Positions 1 through 9,322 of a stretch of DNA of 64,000 nt are shown piece after piece. Position 1 is the stretch's first letter. Every line of letters starts with the position of its first letter. The notes under the pieces are model-generated. The model made no database searches. It saw nothing but the letters and a program-made list of their open reading frames with translations, and had not been told where the DNA came from. The DNA is from DAOTWA01 sp034435955 (GTDB taxonomy: Bacteria; Chloroflexota; Anaerolineae; Anaerolineales; Anaerolineaceae). The position numbers were made by a program, and so were the translations under genes. The stretch spans positions 1 to 64,000 of the forward strand of contig DAOTWA010000031.1 of NCBI GenBank assembly GCA_034435955.1, given 5' to 3'.

Positions 1-1
1 G

Positions 2-226
2 GCCGAATCCGCCAAGCGCACCGGCATCGTCTTCGTCGGCTTCGACGCCATTGACGACGCGGTCAAGGCAGTCAAGGATGGCAAGCTGGCCGCCACTGTC
101 GCCCAACAGCCCGCCCTGATGGGTCAGCTGGCCGTCGAGACAGCGGTTAAATACCTGAACGGCCAGCAGGTGGAGAAGTACATCCCGGTGGCCCTCTCGC
201 TGGTCACTAAGGACACGGTGCAATAA
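2..226 (+). CDS. Sugar ABC transporter substrate-binding protein, C-terminal part
   Basis: This is the last 74 codons of a gene cut by the window edge, ending at TAA 224-226. The residues VGFDAIDDAVKAVKDGK followed by ATVAQQP and a C-terminal YLNGQ segment match the end of RbsB-like periplasmic binding proteins (type 1 periplasmic binding fold), which capture a sugar outside the cell and hand it to the permease. The two genes that follow encode the matching ATPase and permease, which supports the call. The sugar cannot be named from this fragment; the family includes ribose, xylose, galactose and other pentose or hexose binders. Confidence 0.85.
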   Translation, partial: AESAKRTGIVFVGFDAIDDAVKAVKDGKLAATVAQQPALMGQLAVETAVKYLNGQQVEKYIPVALSLVTKDTVQ

Positions 227-241
227 CCGGTCGATAAAAAG

Positions 242-277
242 CCGGCTCCCGGAGCTTCCCCTGCCGCCGGGAGCCGG
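242..277 (+). promoter_or_regulatory. Intercistronic stem-loop after the binding-protein gene
   Basis: A perfect 11-bp inverted repeat, CCGGCTCCCGG at 242-252 and its complement at 267-277, encloses a 14-nt loop. It starts 15 nt after the binding-protein stop codon and is not followed by a T-run, so it is unlikely to be a full terminator. Hairpins in this position in ABC operons commonly protect the upstream message from 3' decay so that binding protein exceeds ATPase; that role is inferred here. The hairpin covers the first base of the GTG at 277, which argues for the ATPase starting at ATG 292. Confidence 0.6.
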
Positions 278-291
278 TGCCTGAGAGCGTC

Positions 292-1809
292 ATGACAACT
301 CCCTCTTATCGACTGCGTGTCGAGCACATCTCCAAAAGCTTCCCGGGCGTCCAGGCGGTTCATGATGTTACTCTGGAGGCCTATCCGGGGGAAATTCTGG
401 CCCTGGTCGGTGAGAACGGCGCCGGGAAGACTACATTGATGAACATCATAAACGGAGTCTTCCCTGCCGATGAAGGACACATCTACCTGGATGGCAGTTT
501 GGTCAACATCGATTCACCCCGCCGTGCACTGGATCTGGGCATCACCATGATCCACCAGGAGCTCGCTCTAATCCCTCAACTCTCTGTTGGGCAAAATATC
601 TATTTAGGGAGGGAACCGCGCAGACGATGGCGAGTGTTTATAGATTGGAAACGACTCTATGCTGATGCCCAGACTGAGTTGCAACGGTTGGGCCTGGACA
701 TCCCAGTACGTGCCCAAATCGCGGACCTACCGATCGCTCAACGTCAACTTGTGGAGATAGCCAAGGCGCTTTCTTATCAGGCGCGTCTGATCGCATTGGA
801 TGAGCCCACCAGCGCATTGACCGAGCGAGAGACTGAAGTTTTATTTGGCTTGATGCGCTCCCTCCGTGTACAGGGAGTTACCCTGATTTACATCTCCCAC
901 CGCCTGGAAGAGGTGTTTGAGATTTCGGACCGCATCGCCGTCATGCGCGATGGGCAACTGGTTGGCATTGCCCGCACCCGTGAGTTGGACCCCAATCGTG
1001 TCGTTCAAATGATGGTCGGGCGCGAGCTGCGCGAATTCTTTCCCAAAACCAGTGTCAAGCGCGGCCGGCTGGTCATGCAGGCCAGAGGCTTGCGCTGCAA
1101 TCCGCAATTGAAATACGCCGACCTGGATTTGTACGCTGGCGAGATTGTTGGATTGTACGGCCTGGTGGGCGCCGGCCGTACCAACCTGGCTCGCGTTCTG
1201 TTTGGGGCAGATCGGTTGGAGGCCGGTGAGATTCGCTTCGAAGGCACCCCAGTTCAGATCCGTTCACCACGCGATGCGATCCGCCTAGGGATCGGCTTTG
1301 TCCCAGAGGACCGCAAGTCACAGGGGTTGTTCCTCGGCCAGAGCGTTCGCACCAACACAGCCGTTAGCCTCTTTGACCGCTTCTCGCGCCTGGGATTTAT
1401 CTTATACCGGAAGGTCGAAGCCATGGTGCGGAAGATGGTGCGCCGTTTGGATGTGCGCACCCCCAGCCTGGCGCAGCGCGTGGGCAATCTCTCAGGCGGT
1501 AATCAGCAAAAAGTGGTCATTGCCCGCTGGTTGTCGCTCAATCCAAAGGTGCTTATCCTTGACGAGCCCACCCGCGGAGTGGATGTGGGTGCCAAGGCCG
1601 AGATCCATGCCCTGATGGGGGACCTGGCCGCGCAGGGCATGGCCATCCTCATGATTTCCTCAGAATTGCCAGAGATCTTAGGCGTGAGTGACCGTATCCT
1701 GGTGATGCGCGAAGGGCGTATCGAAGCCGAGTTCAGCCGCGCACAGGCTAGCCAGGATGCCATCATGCAGGCCGCCACCGGCCAGAATCATAATGAGAGG
1801 CACCAATGA
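292..1809 (+). CDS. Sugar ABC transporter ATP-binding protein (RbsA/XylG-like)
   Basis: Cytoplasmic ATPase that powers sugar import. It carries two fused ABC domains, as in RbsA, MglA and XylG, about 505 residues. The first domain has Walker A GENGAGKT and Walker B LIALDEPTSAL; its signature is degenerate (LPIAQRQ). The second has a weak Walker A (GLVGAGRTNLARVLFG), a good signature LSGGNQQKVVIARWL and Walker B VLILDEPTRGVDVG. One intact and one weak site is usual in this family. A GTG at 277 would add five codons, but it lies inside a hairpin, so ATG 292 is preferred. The stop overlaps the permease start by 4 bp (ATGA), indicating translational coupling. Substrate sugar unknown. Confidence 0.93.
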   Translation: MTTPSYRLRVEHISKSFPGVQAVHDVTLEAYPGEILALVGENGAGKTTLMNIINGVFPADEGHIYLDGSLVNIDSPRRALDLGITMIHQELALIPQLSVGQNIYLGREPRRRWRVFIDWKRLYADAQTELQRLGLDIPVRAQIADLPIAQRQLVEIAKALSYQARLIALDEPTSALTERETEVLFGLMRSLRVQGVTLIYISHRLEEVFEISDRIAVMRDGQLVGIARTRELDPNRVVQMMVGRELREFFPKTSVKRGRLVMQARGLRCNPQLKYADLDLYAGEIVGLYGLVGAGRTNLARVLFGADRLEAGEIRFEGTPVQIRSPRDAIRLGIGFVPEDRKSQGLFLGQSVRTNTAVSLFDRFSRLGFILYRKVEAMVRKMVRRLDVRTPSLAQRVGNLSGGNQQKVVIARWLSLNPKVLILDEPTRGVDVGAKAEIHALMGDLAAQGMAILMISSELPEILGVSDRILVMREGRIEAEFSRAQASQDAIMQAATGQNHNERHQ

Positions 1810-2807
1810 GACAGACACATTTGCCGGGTAATGGCTCTTCCATCGCCCAGCGCCTGTCAATTGGACTGCGGCGCGGCAGCGTTTTCGTCATCCTGCTTAT
1901 CATCATGGCGCTGCTATCGCTTCAATCCGGCGAATTTCTGACCGCCAACAACCTGCTGACCATCGCATTACAAACTTCGATCATCGCCCTGGTGGCCATC
2001 GGCATGACGTTCACTATCATCACTGGAGGGATCGATCTGTCGGTCGGTTCAGTGGCAGCGCTGGCTGGCGCAATCGCCGCTGGCCTGACCACTCGCAATC
2101 ATTTCGGCACATATCCCGCCTTCCTGATTACGTTGGGGATGGGCGCGTTCATCGGCCTGGTGAATGGAGCGTTGATCGTCTACGGCAACATTCCACCCTT
2201 TGTGGCAACACTGGCTATGATGGCTGCCGCACGCGGCCTGACCCTGGTCTATACCCAGGGGCGGCCGATTTCGGGGCTAGATTCATCCTTCACCTTCTGG
2301 GCCAGCGACACAGTTATTGGCATCTCAATGCCGGTTATCATCCTGGCCGTGATCGGCCTGGTCGCCTACCTGGTCCTCAGCCAGACGAGTTTCGGTCTGT
2401 ACGTTTATGCGATCGGCGGTGGAGAAGAAACCGCCCGCCTGGCAAGCATACCTACCCGGCGCGTAAAAATCGGGGTGTATATAATCAGCGGGCTGCTAGC
2501 GGCTCTTACGGGCATCCTGCTGGCGGCACGCCTGTGGTCGGCCCAGCCCAACACCGGTGTGGGCATGGAATTAGACGCCATTGCCGCCTCTGTTCTGGGC
2601 GGCAGCAGCCTGGCGGGTGGCTCAGGGGGCATCGGGGGCACGATCGCGGGGGCTTTCATCATCGGCGCCCTCTCCAACGGTTTGAATCTGTTGGAAGTGC
2701 CTTCGTACAATCAACAGGTGGTCAAGGGGCTGGTATTCATCGTTGCTGTGCTGCTGGACTACTTCCTCAAACGCAGGGCTCGGCTTCAATCCGGCGCAGG
2801 GGATTGA
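1806..2807 (+). CDS. Sugar ABC transporter permease (RbsC-like)
   Basis: Integral membrane permease of the RbsC/XylH/AraH family, 333 residues, the usual length. Many hydrophobic helices are visible, and the family loop with GMTFTIITGGIDLSVGSVAAL near residues 60-80 and the GGSSLAGGSGGIGGT stretch near residue 260 are present. It forms the channel for the sugar captured by the upstream binding protein and is driven by the ATPase encoded just before it. The start ATG overlaps the ATPase stop (ATGA) and is preceded by GAGAGG six bases upstream. It is the last gene of the operon and converges with the next gene with only 6 bp between stops. Confidence 0.93.
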   Translation: MRQTHLPGNGSSIAQRLSIGLRRGSVFVILLIIMALLSLQSGEFLTANNLLTIALQTSIIALVAIGMTFTIITGGIDLSVGSVAALAGAIAAGLTTRNHFGTYPAFLITLGMGAFIGLVNGALIVYGNIPPFVATLAMMAAARGLTLVYTQGRPISGLDSSFTFWASDTVIGISMPVIILAVIGLVAYLVLSQTSFGLYVYAIGGGEETARLASIPTRRVKIGVYIISGLLAALTGILLAARLWSAQPNTGVGMELDAIAASVLGGSSLAGGSGGIGGTIAGAFIIGALSNGLNLLEVPSYNQQVVKGLVFIVAVLLDYFLKRRARLQSGAGD

Positions 2808-2813
2808 CCCAGC

Positions 2814-3443
2814 TCATTCCCGCCCGGCGGCCAGCAGTCTGGCCAGCTCGGCCACGGTCGCCGTCTGCAGCTCACGACGATATTGCTCTTCCATTTCCTT
2901 CTGGTAAATTTGCGCGATTTCTTGCAGCCTGGCGCGGCGTTCGTCCTCCGTCAGGGTTGGATCGCATTGGATGGCGTCGCGCTCTGGATGCCGGGCGAGC
3001 CATGCCTGCCTCCACAGGTGCGCGGCTTGCGGCCGCTCCACCCACGTGCCGATTTCCTCGAATTTTTTATCGAGGAATGTGAATACGGGAATCGTGTGAA
3101 TCCCTCTCTCTTCATAGTACAGCCTCAGATCAGCGCATTCGTGACGGATGAAGAAGCGCATGTCCATGCCGGGGATGCTGTCCACGACCCTGACCAGGAT
3201 CGGCACATTCATCAAAGAATCGCCGCACCAATCTTCAGTCATAACCAGAACGTGGGCCGCCCTGTTCAGGCCCGTCAACATCCCCCGCTGGGCCGGAGTG
3301 AGCGTCACTTCCGCCAGGCGACGGCGCATGTCATCGGCTTTGTGCTTCATTCGTAACACAAACTGGTCCAGGTTCAGTCCTGTTTCCCATTTTTCAGGCG
3401 ACATTGGCAAGGCCGGTTGCACCATTTCTATTCCCTTTGTCAT
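2814..3443 (-). CDS. Thioredoxin-like protein (Thioredoxin_9 type)
   Basis: A 209-residue soluble protein. The central segment HVLVMTEDWCGDSLMNVPIL, followed by a long beta-alpha region with cis-proline IPVFTFLD, is a thioredoxin fold of the single-cysteine type (WCGD instead of WCGPC), matching the Thioredoxin_9 family. With only one active-site cysteine it probably is not a classical dithiol reductase; the role is unknown. The C-terminal third is charged and helical (QEIAQIYQKEMEEQYRREL). An alternative start lies six codons in (MVQPALP, 3425). It stands alone, converging with the sugar operon. Confidence 0.75.
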   Translation of the reverse strand: MTKGIEMVQPALPMSPEKWETGLNLDQFVLRMKHKADDMRRRLAEVTLTPAQRGMLTGLNRAAHVLVMTEDWCGDSLMNVPILVRVVDSIPGMDMRFFIRHECADLRLYYEERGIHTIPVFTFLDKKFEEIGTWVERPQAAHLWRQAWLARHPERDAIQCDPTLTEDERRARLQEIAQIYQKEMEEQYRRELQTATVAELARLLAAGRE

Positions 3444-3975
3444 AATAGATATTACCGAGCGATTTATAACGCTTCTTTCAGAAAATGCATAGAGATTGCG
3501 AAAGAGAATACCCCCGTTCAGTTTTCTATTGGCACGTTATTTGATAAAATACAAAACGCCTGGATTTCTCAATACGACTGACGTTCCTGTATTGACTGGT
3601 GCCCGAATAAGCCGAACGACGTCGGGAACTTTTCTTTACATGTTGGTTGCGGCCAGCCGCGTTTGTAATTCCATCCCGCATTCGATGGGTGGATGAGGAA
3701 CGGCAGTATCTTCTCAATGCGAACGCGGCTATTCGACCCCCGGGGCTGTCAACCAGTCTGGACAAGCTTGGGGGTTTTAGAGGTTGGTAATGAGACCATC
3801 CAGAAACGGACTGGACGGCCCTTATCGTTACAATGTGCGGCGACTGTGACAACCACGCCGATTCGGGTGGATTGGGATAATGTGAACCCTTGCCCCTCCA
3901 AGAACGGCTGCGGGTTCCGGGTTGCAGGACGTTCCCGCCCTGGGCACGAATGGGCGACAGCTTTTTGGGTGGATT
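3444..3975. other. Long intergenic/leader region before the c-di-GMP operon
   Basis: About 530 bases with no credible gene; the small ORFs here have no family features and no good ribosome sites. Two extended -10-like sequences lie on the plus strand: TGATAAAAT at 3542-3550 and TGGGATAAT at 3883-3891, the second giving a leader of about 80 nt before the ATG at 3976. No matching -35 is evident for either. I looked for c-di-GMP, SAM and other riboswitch cores and recognised none. Confidence 0.35.
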
Positions 3976-6888
3976 ATGCGCATGGCGACTGCCACTTCGA
4001 TGATCATCTCCTTGCTAGCCTTCTTATTCTACAGCGGGCTGCTGGGCGTCGTCGTAGCGCGCAATGGGCGCACCCGCGTCGCCCAATCCTTCCTTGCTTA
4101 CCTGGCATCCATGATCGTGTGGAGCTTCGGCTCCTTCATGTTATTTGCCAATACAGGTTTCATGGATGCGTTGTTCTGGAATCGCTTCCTGGTGATCGGC
4201 TCGATGGCTATGCCGATCGCTTTTTTTGCCTTCGTGCGCAATTTCTTGATGCGCGATTGGCGCGAATGGCTCTACACCGGCTATATCCTCTACGCGGCTA
4301 CTCAGATCGCCAACCTGCTTGGCATGGTTATTCAGGATGCTCACATTGTTGACGGGGAAGTCCAGAATGTTTACGGCCCGGCTATTTTTGTCACCGTTAT
4401 CTCGTGGGTATTCTTCATCGGCTTTTCGACCATTAGTCTGATCCACGAATACCGCCATACCACCGACGCATCTTACCGCAACCGCCTGAAATATTTGCTG
4501 GTCGTCATCCTCTTGATCTTCATCGGCAGTCTGACCAACGCCACCGCGCTCAGCGTCTTTCCCGTTGATATTGGCTTCAATGTGCTGGCGGCGGCGCTGA
4601 TCGCCTACGCCCTATTTCGGCATCAACTCCTGGACATCAATCTCGTCTTTCGCACCGGGCTGCTCTATTCGATCCCGACCGTATTGATCGGCACCGCCTA
4701 TTTCCTGATCATCAGCCTGGCGCTGCACATCTTCCAGCATTTAACCGGTCTGAACATTTTTCTCATATCGCTGGCCGTAGCCATCCTCACCGCGCTGGCC
4801 GCCCAACCCATGCGGGACGGCATCCAGGTGTGGCTCGACCGTCTGTTTTACCGTGAGAAATTCGACTCATCCCGCATGGTGCAGCGAGTGAGCCGCGCCG
4901 CCGCCGAGACTCTCCATCTGGATGAGCTAACCGGCATGATCCTACGCGAGGTCACCACGACACTCCACTTGCCGCGCGCAGCGTTCATCTTGCGCCGACA
5001 GGAGAGCCGCGTGTTCTATCTCGGCCCCAGCCTGGGAATCGAGCCGAAACCCAGCCTCTATCTAAGGAGTGACCACCCGCTGATTCTCGCCTTAAGCGAA
5101 AGAAACCGACCGGTGAACCGTCACCAGTTCGATGTCATGCCCCAGTTCCGCGCCCTGTGGAAACGGGAGCGCGCCGAGCTAGAAGCTTTGAACATGGAGC
5201 TGTACGTCCCGTTGATGGCGAAAGGCGAGCTGGTGGGTATTTTCGCTCTGGGGCCAAAACTCTCCGGCCTGTCCTTCTCCCAGGACGAACAGGACACCTT
5301 CGTCACCCTGGCCGATCAGATCGCCATCACCATCCTGAATGCGATGCTCTTCGACGCTGAGGGGAGACGCCGCCGTGAAGCGGAAGCGCTGCAGATGGCG
5401 CTGGCCGAGCTGACCTCTGCGTTGGACCTGCAGGAAGTGTTGAACGGCTTAATCGGCTATCTGGACAGCGTGATCCCCTTCGACAGCGCCTGCGTTTTCC
5501 TCCTGCGCGGCGACCGGCTGCTGGCGATGGCCGCTCGTGGATTCCCGGACCCGGCTGCGGTGATCAATAAATCTTACCCACTGGAAAAAGATCTTCTGTT
5601 CCAGGAAATCCAGAGGACCCGACGGCCGCTGGTCATCGAAGACGTCCAGAAAGACGTGCGTTATCAGGCCTACGGCGGCAGCCATCAAACCCGCAGTTGG
5701 ATGGGGTTGCCCCTCATCGTGCGTGGGACGGTGATCGGTCTGCTCACCATGGATAGTTATACCCCCGGGACGTACACCAACGCTGACGTAGTAGCCCTGG
5801 CGCAGGCGTTCGCCAATCACGCCGCGGTGGCGGTGGAAAACGCGCGCCTCTTCCAGGTGGAGCGCGAGCAGCGCTATCTGGCCGAAGCCCTGCGCGAGAT
5901 TGGCACCTTGTTGAGCGAGTCGCTGGACTTCGACCATGTTTTGAACCTGCTGCTGGATCAGGTTGCCAGATTGGTCCCCTACGATGCGGCGAACATCAAG
6001 CTGGTGGAGGACGGCATCCTGCGTGTGGCGCGCTGGCGCAATTACGAGCGCTTCGGCGATGAGGCGGTCGCCGCGATCCAGAATCTTTCCTGGGATATGC
6101 CCAGCCACCCCGTTCTGCGCCGCCTGGTCGAGACCCGTGCGCCGATTATCCTGGCAGATGTGACCATGGAGCCGGATTGGCCGGAGGGCCCTCTGCCAAC
6201 CCGCTCTTGGCTGGGCGTGCCGATCGTCCTTCAGGAGCGCGTCATCGCGGTATTTTCGCTCTATAAGCTCGAGCCGGATTTCTACCGGCCCGAGCACGCC
6301 AATTTGCTCTCCATATTCGCCGGACAGGCCGCCTTGGCCATCCAGAACGCCAGCCTGTATCGCGAGGTGCGCCGTCTGGCCATCACCGATGAGCTGACCG
6401 GTATCATCAACCGCCGCCATCTCTTCGAGTTGGGCGAACGCGAGTTGAATCGCGCTTTGCGTTTCAACCGTCCACTGTGTGTGGTCATGTTAGATCTGGA
6501 CCATTTTAAGGATATCAACGATCGTTACGGTCATGCCGTCGGAGATCAGGTGCTGCGTGCGGTGGCCGAACGCTGCAAGCAGAACCTGCGCGAGTTCGAT
6601 CTGGTCGGGCGTTATGGTGGGGAAGAGTTCGTCATCATCCTCCCCGAGACGACCTTAATGGATTCTCGGGGCATCACCGAGCGGGTACGGGAATGCATCG
6701 CCGCCACGCCGATCGAGACGACCGCCGGTCCGCAGCAGATCACTGTCAGCCAGGGGGTGGCAGCCCTCGATCCGCAGGTACCCAACCTGGCCGCGTTGAT
6801 CGACCGCGCAGACCGGGCCATGTATGCCGCCAAGCACCAGGGAAGAAATTTCGTCTGCACGTACAGCGAAACACCGATCTTGGACTGA
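3976..6888 (+). CDS. Membrane sensor with three GAF domains and GGDEF diguanylate cyclase
   Basis: Makes cyclic di-GMP from two GTP in response to an input. Starting at ATG 3976 the protein is 970 residues: about 230 residues of hydrophobic helices (histidine-kinase-type N-terminal membrane sensor), three GAF-like domains (roughly residues 300-460, 475-640, 650-800), then GGDEF. The active site GGEEF is intact and the product-inhibition I-site RxxD (REFD) lies exactly five residues before it, so feedback control is likely. The longer reading to 3922 adds 18 residues without family support; the paralogue at 9323 also begins right at the first helix. First gene of a four-gene operon that ends with a phosphodiesterase carrying the same kind of N-terminal sensor. 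Confidence 0.93.
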   Translation: MRMATATSMIISLLAFLFYSGLLGVVVARNGRTRVAQSFLAYLASMIVWSFGSFMLFANTGFMDALFWNRFLVIGSMAMPIAFFAFVRNFLMRDWREWLYTGYILYAATQIANLLGMVIQDAHIVDGEVQNVYGPAIFVTVISWVFFIGFSTISLIHEYRHTTDASYRNRLKYLLVVILLIFIGSLTNATALSVFPVDIGFNVLAAALIAYALFRHQLLDINLVFRTGLLYSIPTVLIGTAYFLIISLALHIFQHLTGLNIFLISLAVAILTALAAQPMRDGIQVWLDRLFYREKFDSSRMVQRVSRAAAETLHLDELTGMILREVTTTLHLPRAAFILRRQESRVFYLGPSLGIEPKPSLYLRSDHPLILALSERNRPVNRHQFDVMPQFRALWKRERAELEALNMELYVPLMAKGELVGIFALGPKLSGLSFSQDEQDTFVTLADQIAITILNAMLFDAEGRRRREAEALQMALAELTSALDLQEVLNGLIGYLDSVIPFDSACVFLLRGDRLLAMAARGFPDPAAVINKSYPLEKDLLFQEIQRTRRPLVIEDVQKDVRYQAYGGSHQTRSWMGLPLIVRGTVIGLLTMDSYTPGTYTNADVVALAQAFANHAAVAVENARLFQVEREQRYLAEALREIGTLLSESLDFDHVLNLLLDQVARLVPYDAANIKLVEDGILRVARWRNYERFGDEAVAAIQNLSWDMPSHPVLRRLVETRAPIILADVTMEPDWPEGPLPTRSWLGVPIVLQERVIAVFSLYKLEPDFYRPEHANLLSIFAGQAALAIQNASLYREVRRLAITDELTGIINRRHLFELGERELNRALRFNRPLCVVMLDLDHFKDINDRYGHAVGDQVLRAVAERCKQNLREFDLVGRYGGEEFVIILPETTLMDSRGITERVRECIAATPIETTAGPQQITVSQGVAALDPQVPNLAALIDRADRAMYAAKHQGRNFVCTYSETPILD

Positions 6889-6946
6889 ACCGACTGGCCC
6901 CAGTTGGAATGCTCCTTCATCATCTCGTCTGGGAGGAAAACCATCC

Positions 6947-7678
6947 ATGCCGCACCAGAAAGTGATCGTAGAGGCCTTCACCGAGATGGCTCCAAAATAT
7001 GAGCAAACGGTGGACAGCGAGCTGCGACGTTTTTGGGGTTGGAGTTACCAGAGTTTTATCGAGAATTTGATCCGCGCCGCCGATTTGCGCGAGGAAGACG
7101 CCGTGCTGGATGTGGCCACCGGGACAGGCGTGATCCCCGCGAAAATCTTGAGCCTTGGGAAACATACCGGTCGGATTGTGGGTCTCGACATCACCCTGGC
7201 CATGCTGGAGAGGGCCAAAACGAGGCTGGATGATCCAGCCGCAGGCCGCCAGGTTGATCTGTCTTGCGCCTCGGCCATGGCCATGCCCTATCGCGGCGAG
7301 TCGTTCGACGTGATCTTGTGCGCGCTGGCCACCCATCACCTGGACGTGCCCACCGCGCTGGCCGAAATGAAGCGCATCCTCAAACCGGGCGGCCGCCTGG
7401 CCATCGCCGATGTGGGCGGAGCGCGCTTCTGGCGGTTTCCGCCGATCAGCTGGCTAATCCGCCTGCTCACCTTTCTCTATTTTCTTCCCAAGGAGGGCTT
7501 CGCCCGCGCCCGAAGCGAGGCGGGGGCGCTTTCGAACGTTCGCACTGCGGAGGAATGGCAGGGTCTGTTGACCAACCTCGGATTTACGGAGGTCTCCGCA
7601 ACCAAGCTGTCCACCCAATCTATCCTCTCGCCTTCGCCGCTTTTGCTGCGGGGAATGAGACAATCTACGGAGGGCTGA
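6947..7678 (+). CDS. Class I SAM-dependent methyltransferase (UbiE/Methyltransf_11 type)
   Basis: A 243-residue Rossmann-fold methyltransferase. Motif I is VLDVATGTGVIPAKIL (about residues 47-62), the acidic end of strand two is VGLDITLAML, and motif post-II/III reads FDVILCALATHHL and LKPGGRLAIADVGG, all typical of the UbiE group. The start ATG 6947 is preceded by GGGAGG at good distance; an open frame continues upstream only because it overlaps the previous gene. Substrate unknown. It lies between a cyclase and a GH3-type adenylating enzyme, with just 1 bp to the next gene, so it may modify the same small molecule as GH3. That link is inference. Confidence 0.88.
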   Translation: MPHQKVIVEAFTEMAPKYEQTVDSELRRFWGWSYQSFIENLIRAADLREEDAVLDVATGTGVIPAKILSLGKHTGRIVGLDITLAMLERAKTRLDDPAAGRQVDLSCASAMAMPYRGESFDVILCALATHHLDVPTALAEMKRILKPGGRLAIADVGGARFWRFPPISWLIRLLTFLYFLPKEGFARARSEAGALSNVRTAEEWQGLLTNLGFTEVSATKLSTQSILSPSPLLLRGMRQSTEG

Positions 7679-7679
7679 C

Positions 7680-9284
7680 GTGTCTACGGCGATCGAGCTT
7701 CTTAAGCAGGGCCGCAAAGCGGAGTTGTGGACGAAGTACTGCGGTTTCCTCGATCTGACCATCGAGGAATTCATGCAAATTCAGGAGCGCCTGCTCCTGG
7801 AACAGATCGACCTCATCCACAAGAACCAGGTGGGCCAAAAGTTCCTGCGGGGAATAATCCCCACCAGTGTGGATGAGTTCCGCCGCATCGTGCCGATCAC
7901 GACCTACGAGGACTATCAGGAATTCTTTGACGACGAGCGCGATCGGGCTGCCTATCCGGACGCGTATATCTGGTCGCACACTTCTGGCCGCTCGGGCGGC
8001 TGGAAGTGGGTGCCCTACACCGAGCAGGCGTACCGCCGCCTGGGGGAGCGCGTACTGGCTGGCGTCATCCTGGCCATGGCTCGCGAGAAAGGCGAGGTTC
8101 GTCTGGAAGAAGGGGACATCCTGGTGACCAACACACCGCCGCGCCCCTATATCAGCGGGGTGACCCTGCGGGCGTTGGCCGAAGAGTTTAACTTTACCTT
8201 CATCCCCTCCGAAGACGAAACGGAAGCCATGGACTTCCAGAAGCGCATCGAGATGGGCTTCGAGAAAGGTCTAGAGACCGGCATCGACATTCTCGGCTCC
8301 ATGTCGGCTGTGCTGGTGAAAATGGGCGAGCGCTTCGCCGAAGGGGCGCGCAATACGCGCTTCTCGAGTCAAATGTTGCGCCCAAAGGTGGCCTTCCGAT
8401 TGATACGCGGCTACCTGCGCAGCCGCCTCGAACGCCGCCCCATGCTCCCCAGAGACCTCTGGCATTTGAAGGCGTTGCCGTGCGGCGGCGCAGACACTGC
8501 CATTTACAAGGATAAAATCGAGTATTACTGGGGCCTCGAGCCTTACGAGCAATATGGCTGCACCGAAGAAGGAGCCATTGCCACCCAGGCCTGGAACAAG
8601 AAATACATGACCTTTTTCCCCGATGGCGCCTTTCTGGAATTCATCCCCGCCGAGGAGTGGTCCAAGTGGCGTCTTGATCCGACCTATGTGCCATCAACCG
8701 TGCTCTTCAATGAGGTCGTCCCGGACAAGCGCTACGAAGTGGTCATTACCAATTTTTATGGCAAGCCCCTCTTGCGCTACCGCACCTACGATATCGTCCG
8801 CTTCCCCGAAATGGAGGATAAAGACGCTGGCATCCGCCTGCCGCAAATGGCCTTCGTCGGACGCACCGCCGATTTCATCGACCTGGCTGGTTTTACCGGT
8901 CTGATCGACGAGCGGATGGTCTGGCAGGCGATCATCAACGCGGGCATTCCCTACCAGGATTGGGCCATGCGCAAAGAGACCCAGGACGGCGAGCCTTATC
9001 TGCGCCTGTATATCGAGCCGATGGGAAATCTGGACGCCGAGACCATTCAAAACCGGGTTCATGATGAGATGAAGGCGCTGAACAGCTTCTACGCCGATTA
9101 CGAGAACATGATCGAAAAGCACGCATTGAAGGTCACCCTGCTCAAGCCGGGAACCTTCCGCGCCTACATGGCCGAAAAAGCCGCTTCTGGCGCAGATCTT
9201 GCACACATGAAACCACCTCATATGAATCCCTCCGATGATATGGTGGAGATGTTATTGCGCCTGAGCAGGGATGGATCGGGTTAG
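7680..9284 (+). CDS. GH3-family acyl-adenylating / amido synthetase-like enzyme
   Basis: A 534-residue protein of the GH3 superfamily, known from plants for joining auxin or jasmonate to amino acids through an acyl-adenylate. Visible family features: the phosphate-binding HTSGRSGGWKWVPYT near residue 100, the GCTEEGAIATQAW stretch in the core, and LLRYRTYDIVRF with the following VGRTADFIDLAG, which is the hinge to the C-terminal domain. Start GTG 7680 with GGAGGG upstream, 1 bp after the methyltransferase stop. Bacterial GH3 substrates are mostly unknown. Its position between the two c-di-GMP enzymes is unusual and suggests production or inactivation of a carboxylic acid signal. Confidence 0.88.
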   Translation: MSTAIELLKQGRKAELWTKYCGFLDLTIEEFMQIQERLLLEQIDLIHKNQVGQKFLRGIIPTSVDEFRRIVPITTYEDYQEFFDDERDRAAYPDAYIWSHTSGRSGGWKWVPYTEQAYRRLGERVLAGVILAMAREKGEVRLEEGDILVTNTPPRPYISGVTLRALAEEFNFTFIPSEDETEAMDFQKRIEMGFEKGLETGIDILGSMSAVLVKMGERFAEGARNTRFSSQMLRPKVAFRLIRGYLRSRLERRPMLPRDLWHLKALPCGGADTAIYKDKIEYYWGLEPYEQYGCTEEGAIATQAWNKKYMTFFPDGAFLEFIPAEEWSKWRLDPTYVPSTVLFNEVVPDKRYEVVITNFYGKPLLRYRTYDIVRFPEMEDKDAGIRLPQMAFVGRTADFIDLAGFTGLIDERMVWQAIINAGIPYQDWAMRKETQDGEPYLRLYIEPMGNLDAETIQNRVHDEMKALNSFYADYENMIEKHALKVTLLKPGTFRAYMAEKAASGADLAHMKPPHMNPSDDMVEMLLRLSRDGSG

Positions 9285-9322
9285 ACCAGGAGGGACAGTA
9301 GTATGAGGCGGGGCTCCAGAGC

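Noticed and set aside
3496..3852. Small ORFs on both strands upstream of the cyclase
   Set aside because: No ribosome sites, no domain features and overlapping each other; treated as intergenic leader.
3444..3975. c-di-GMP riboswitch ahead of the cyclase operon
   Set aside because: The conserved GEMM core and tetraloop-receptor sequences could not be found by eye; a covariance search would settle it.
5449..6420. Long open frame of 323 codons on the minus strand
   Set aside because: It lies wholly opposite the GAF domains of the cyclase gene, has no family features and arises from GC-rich codon bias.
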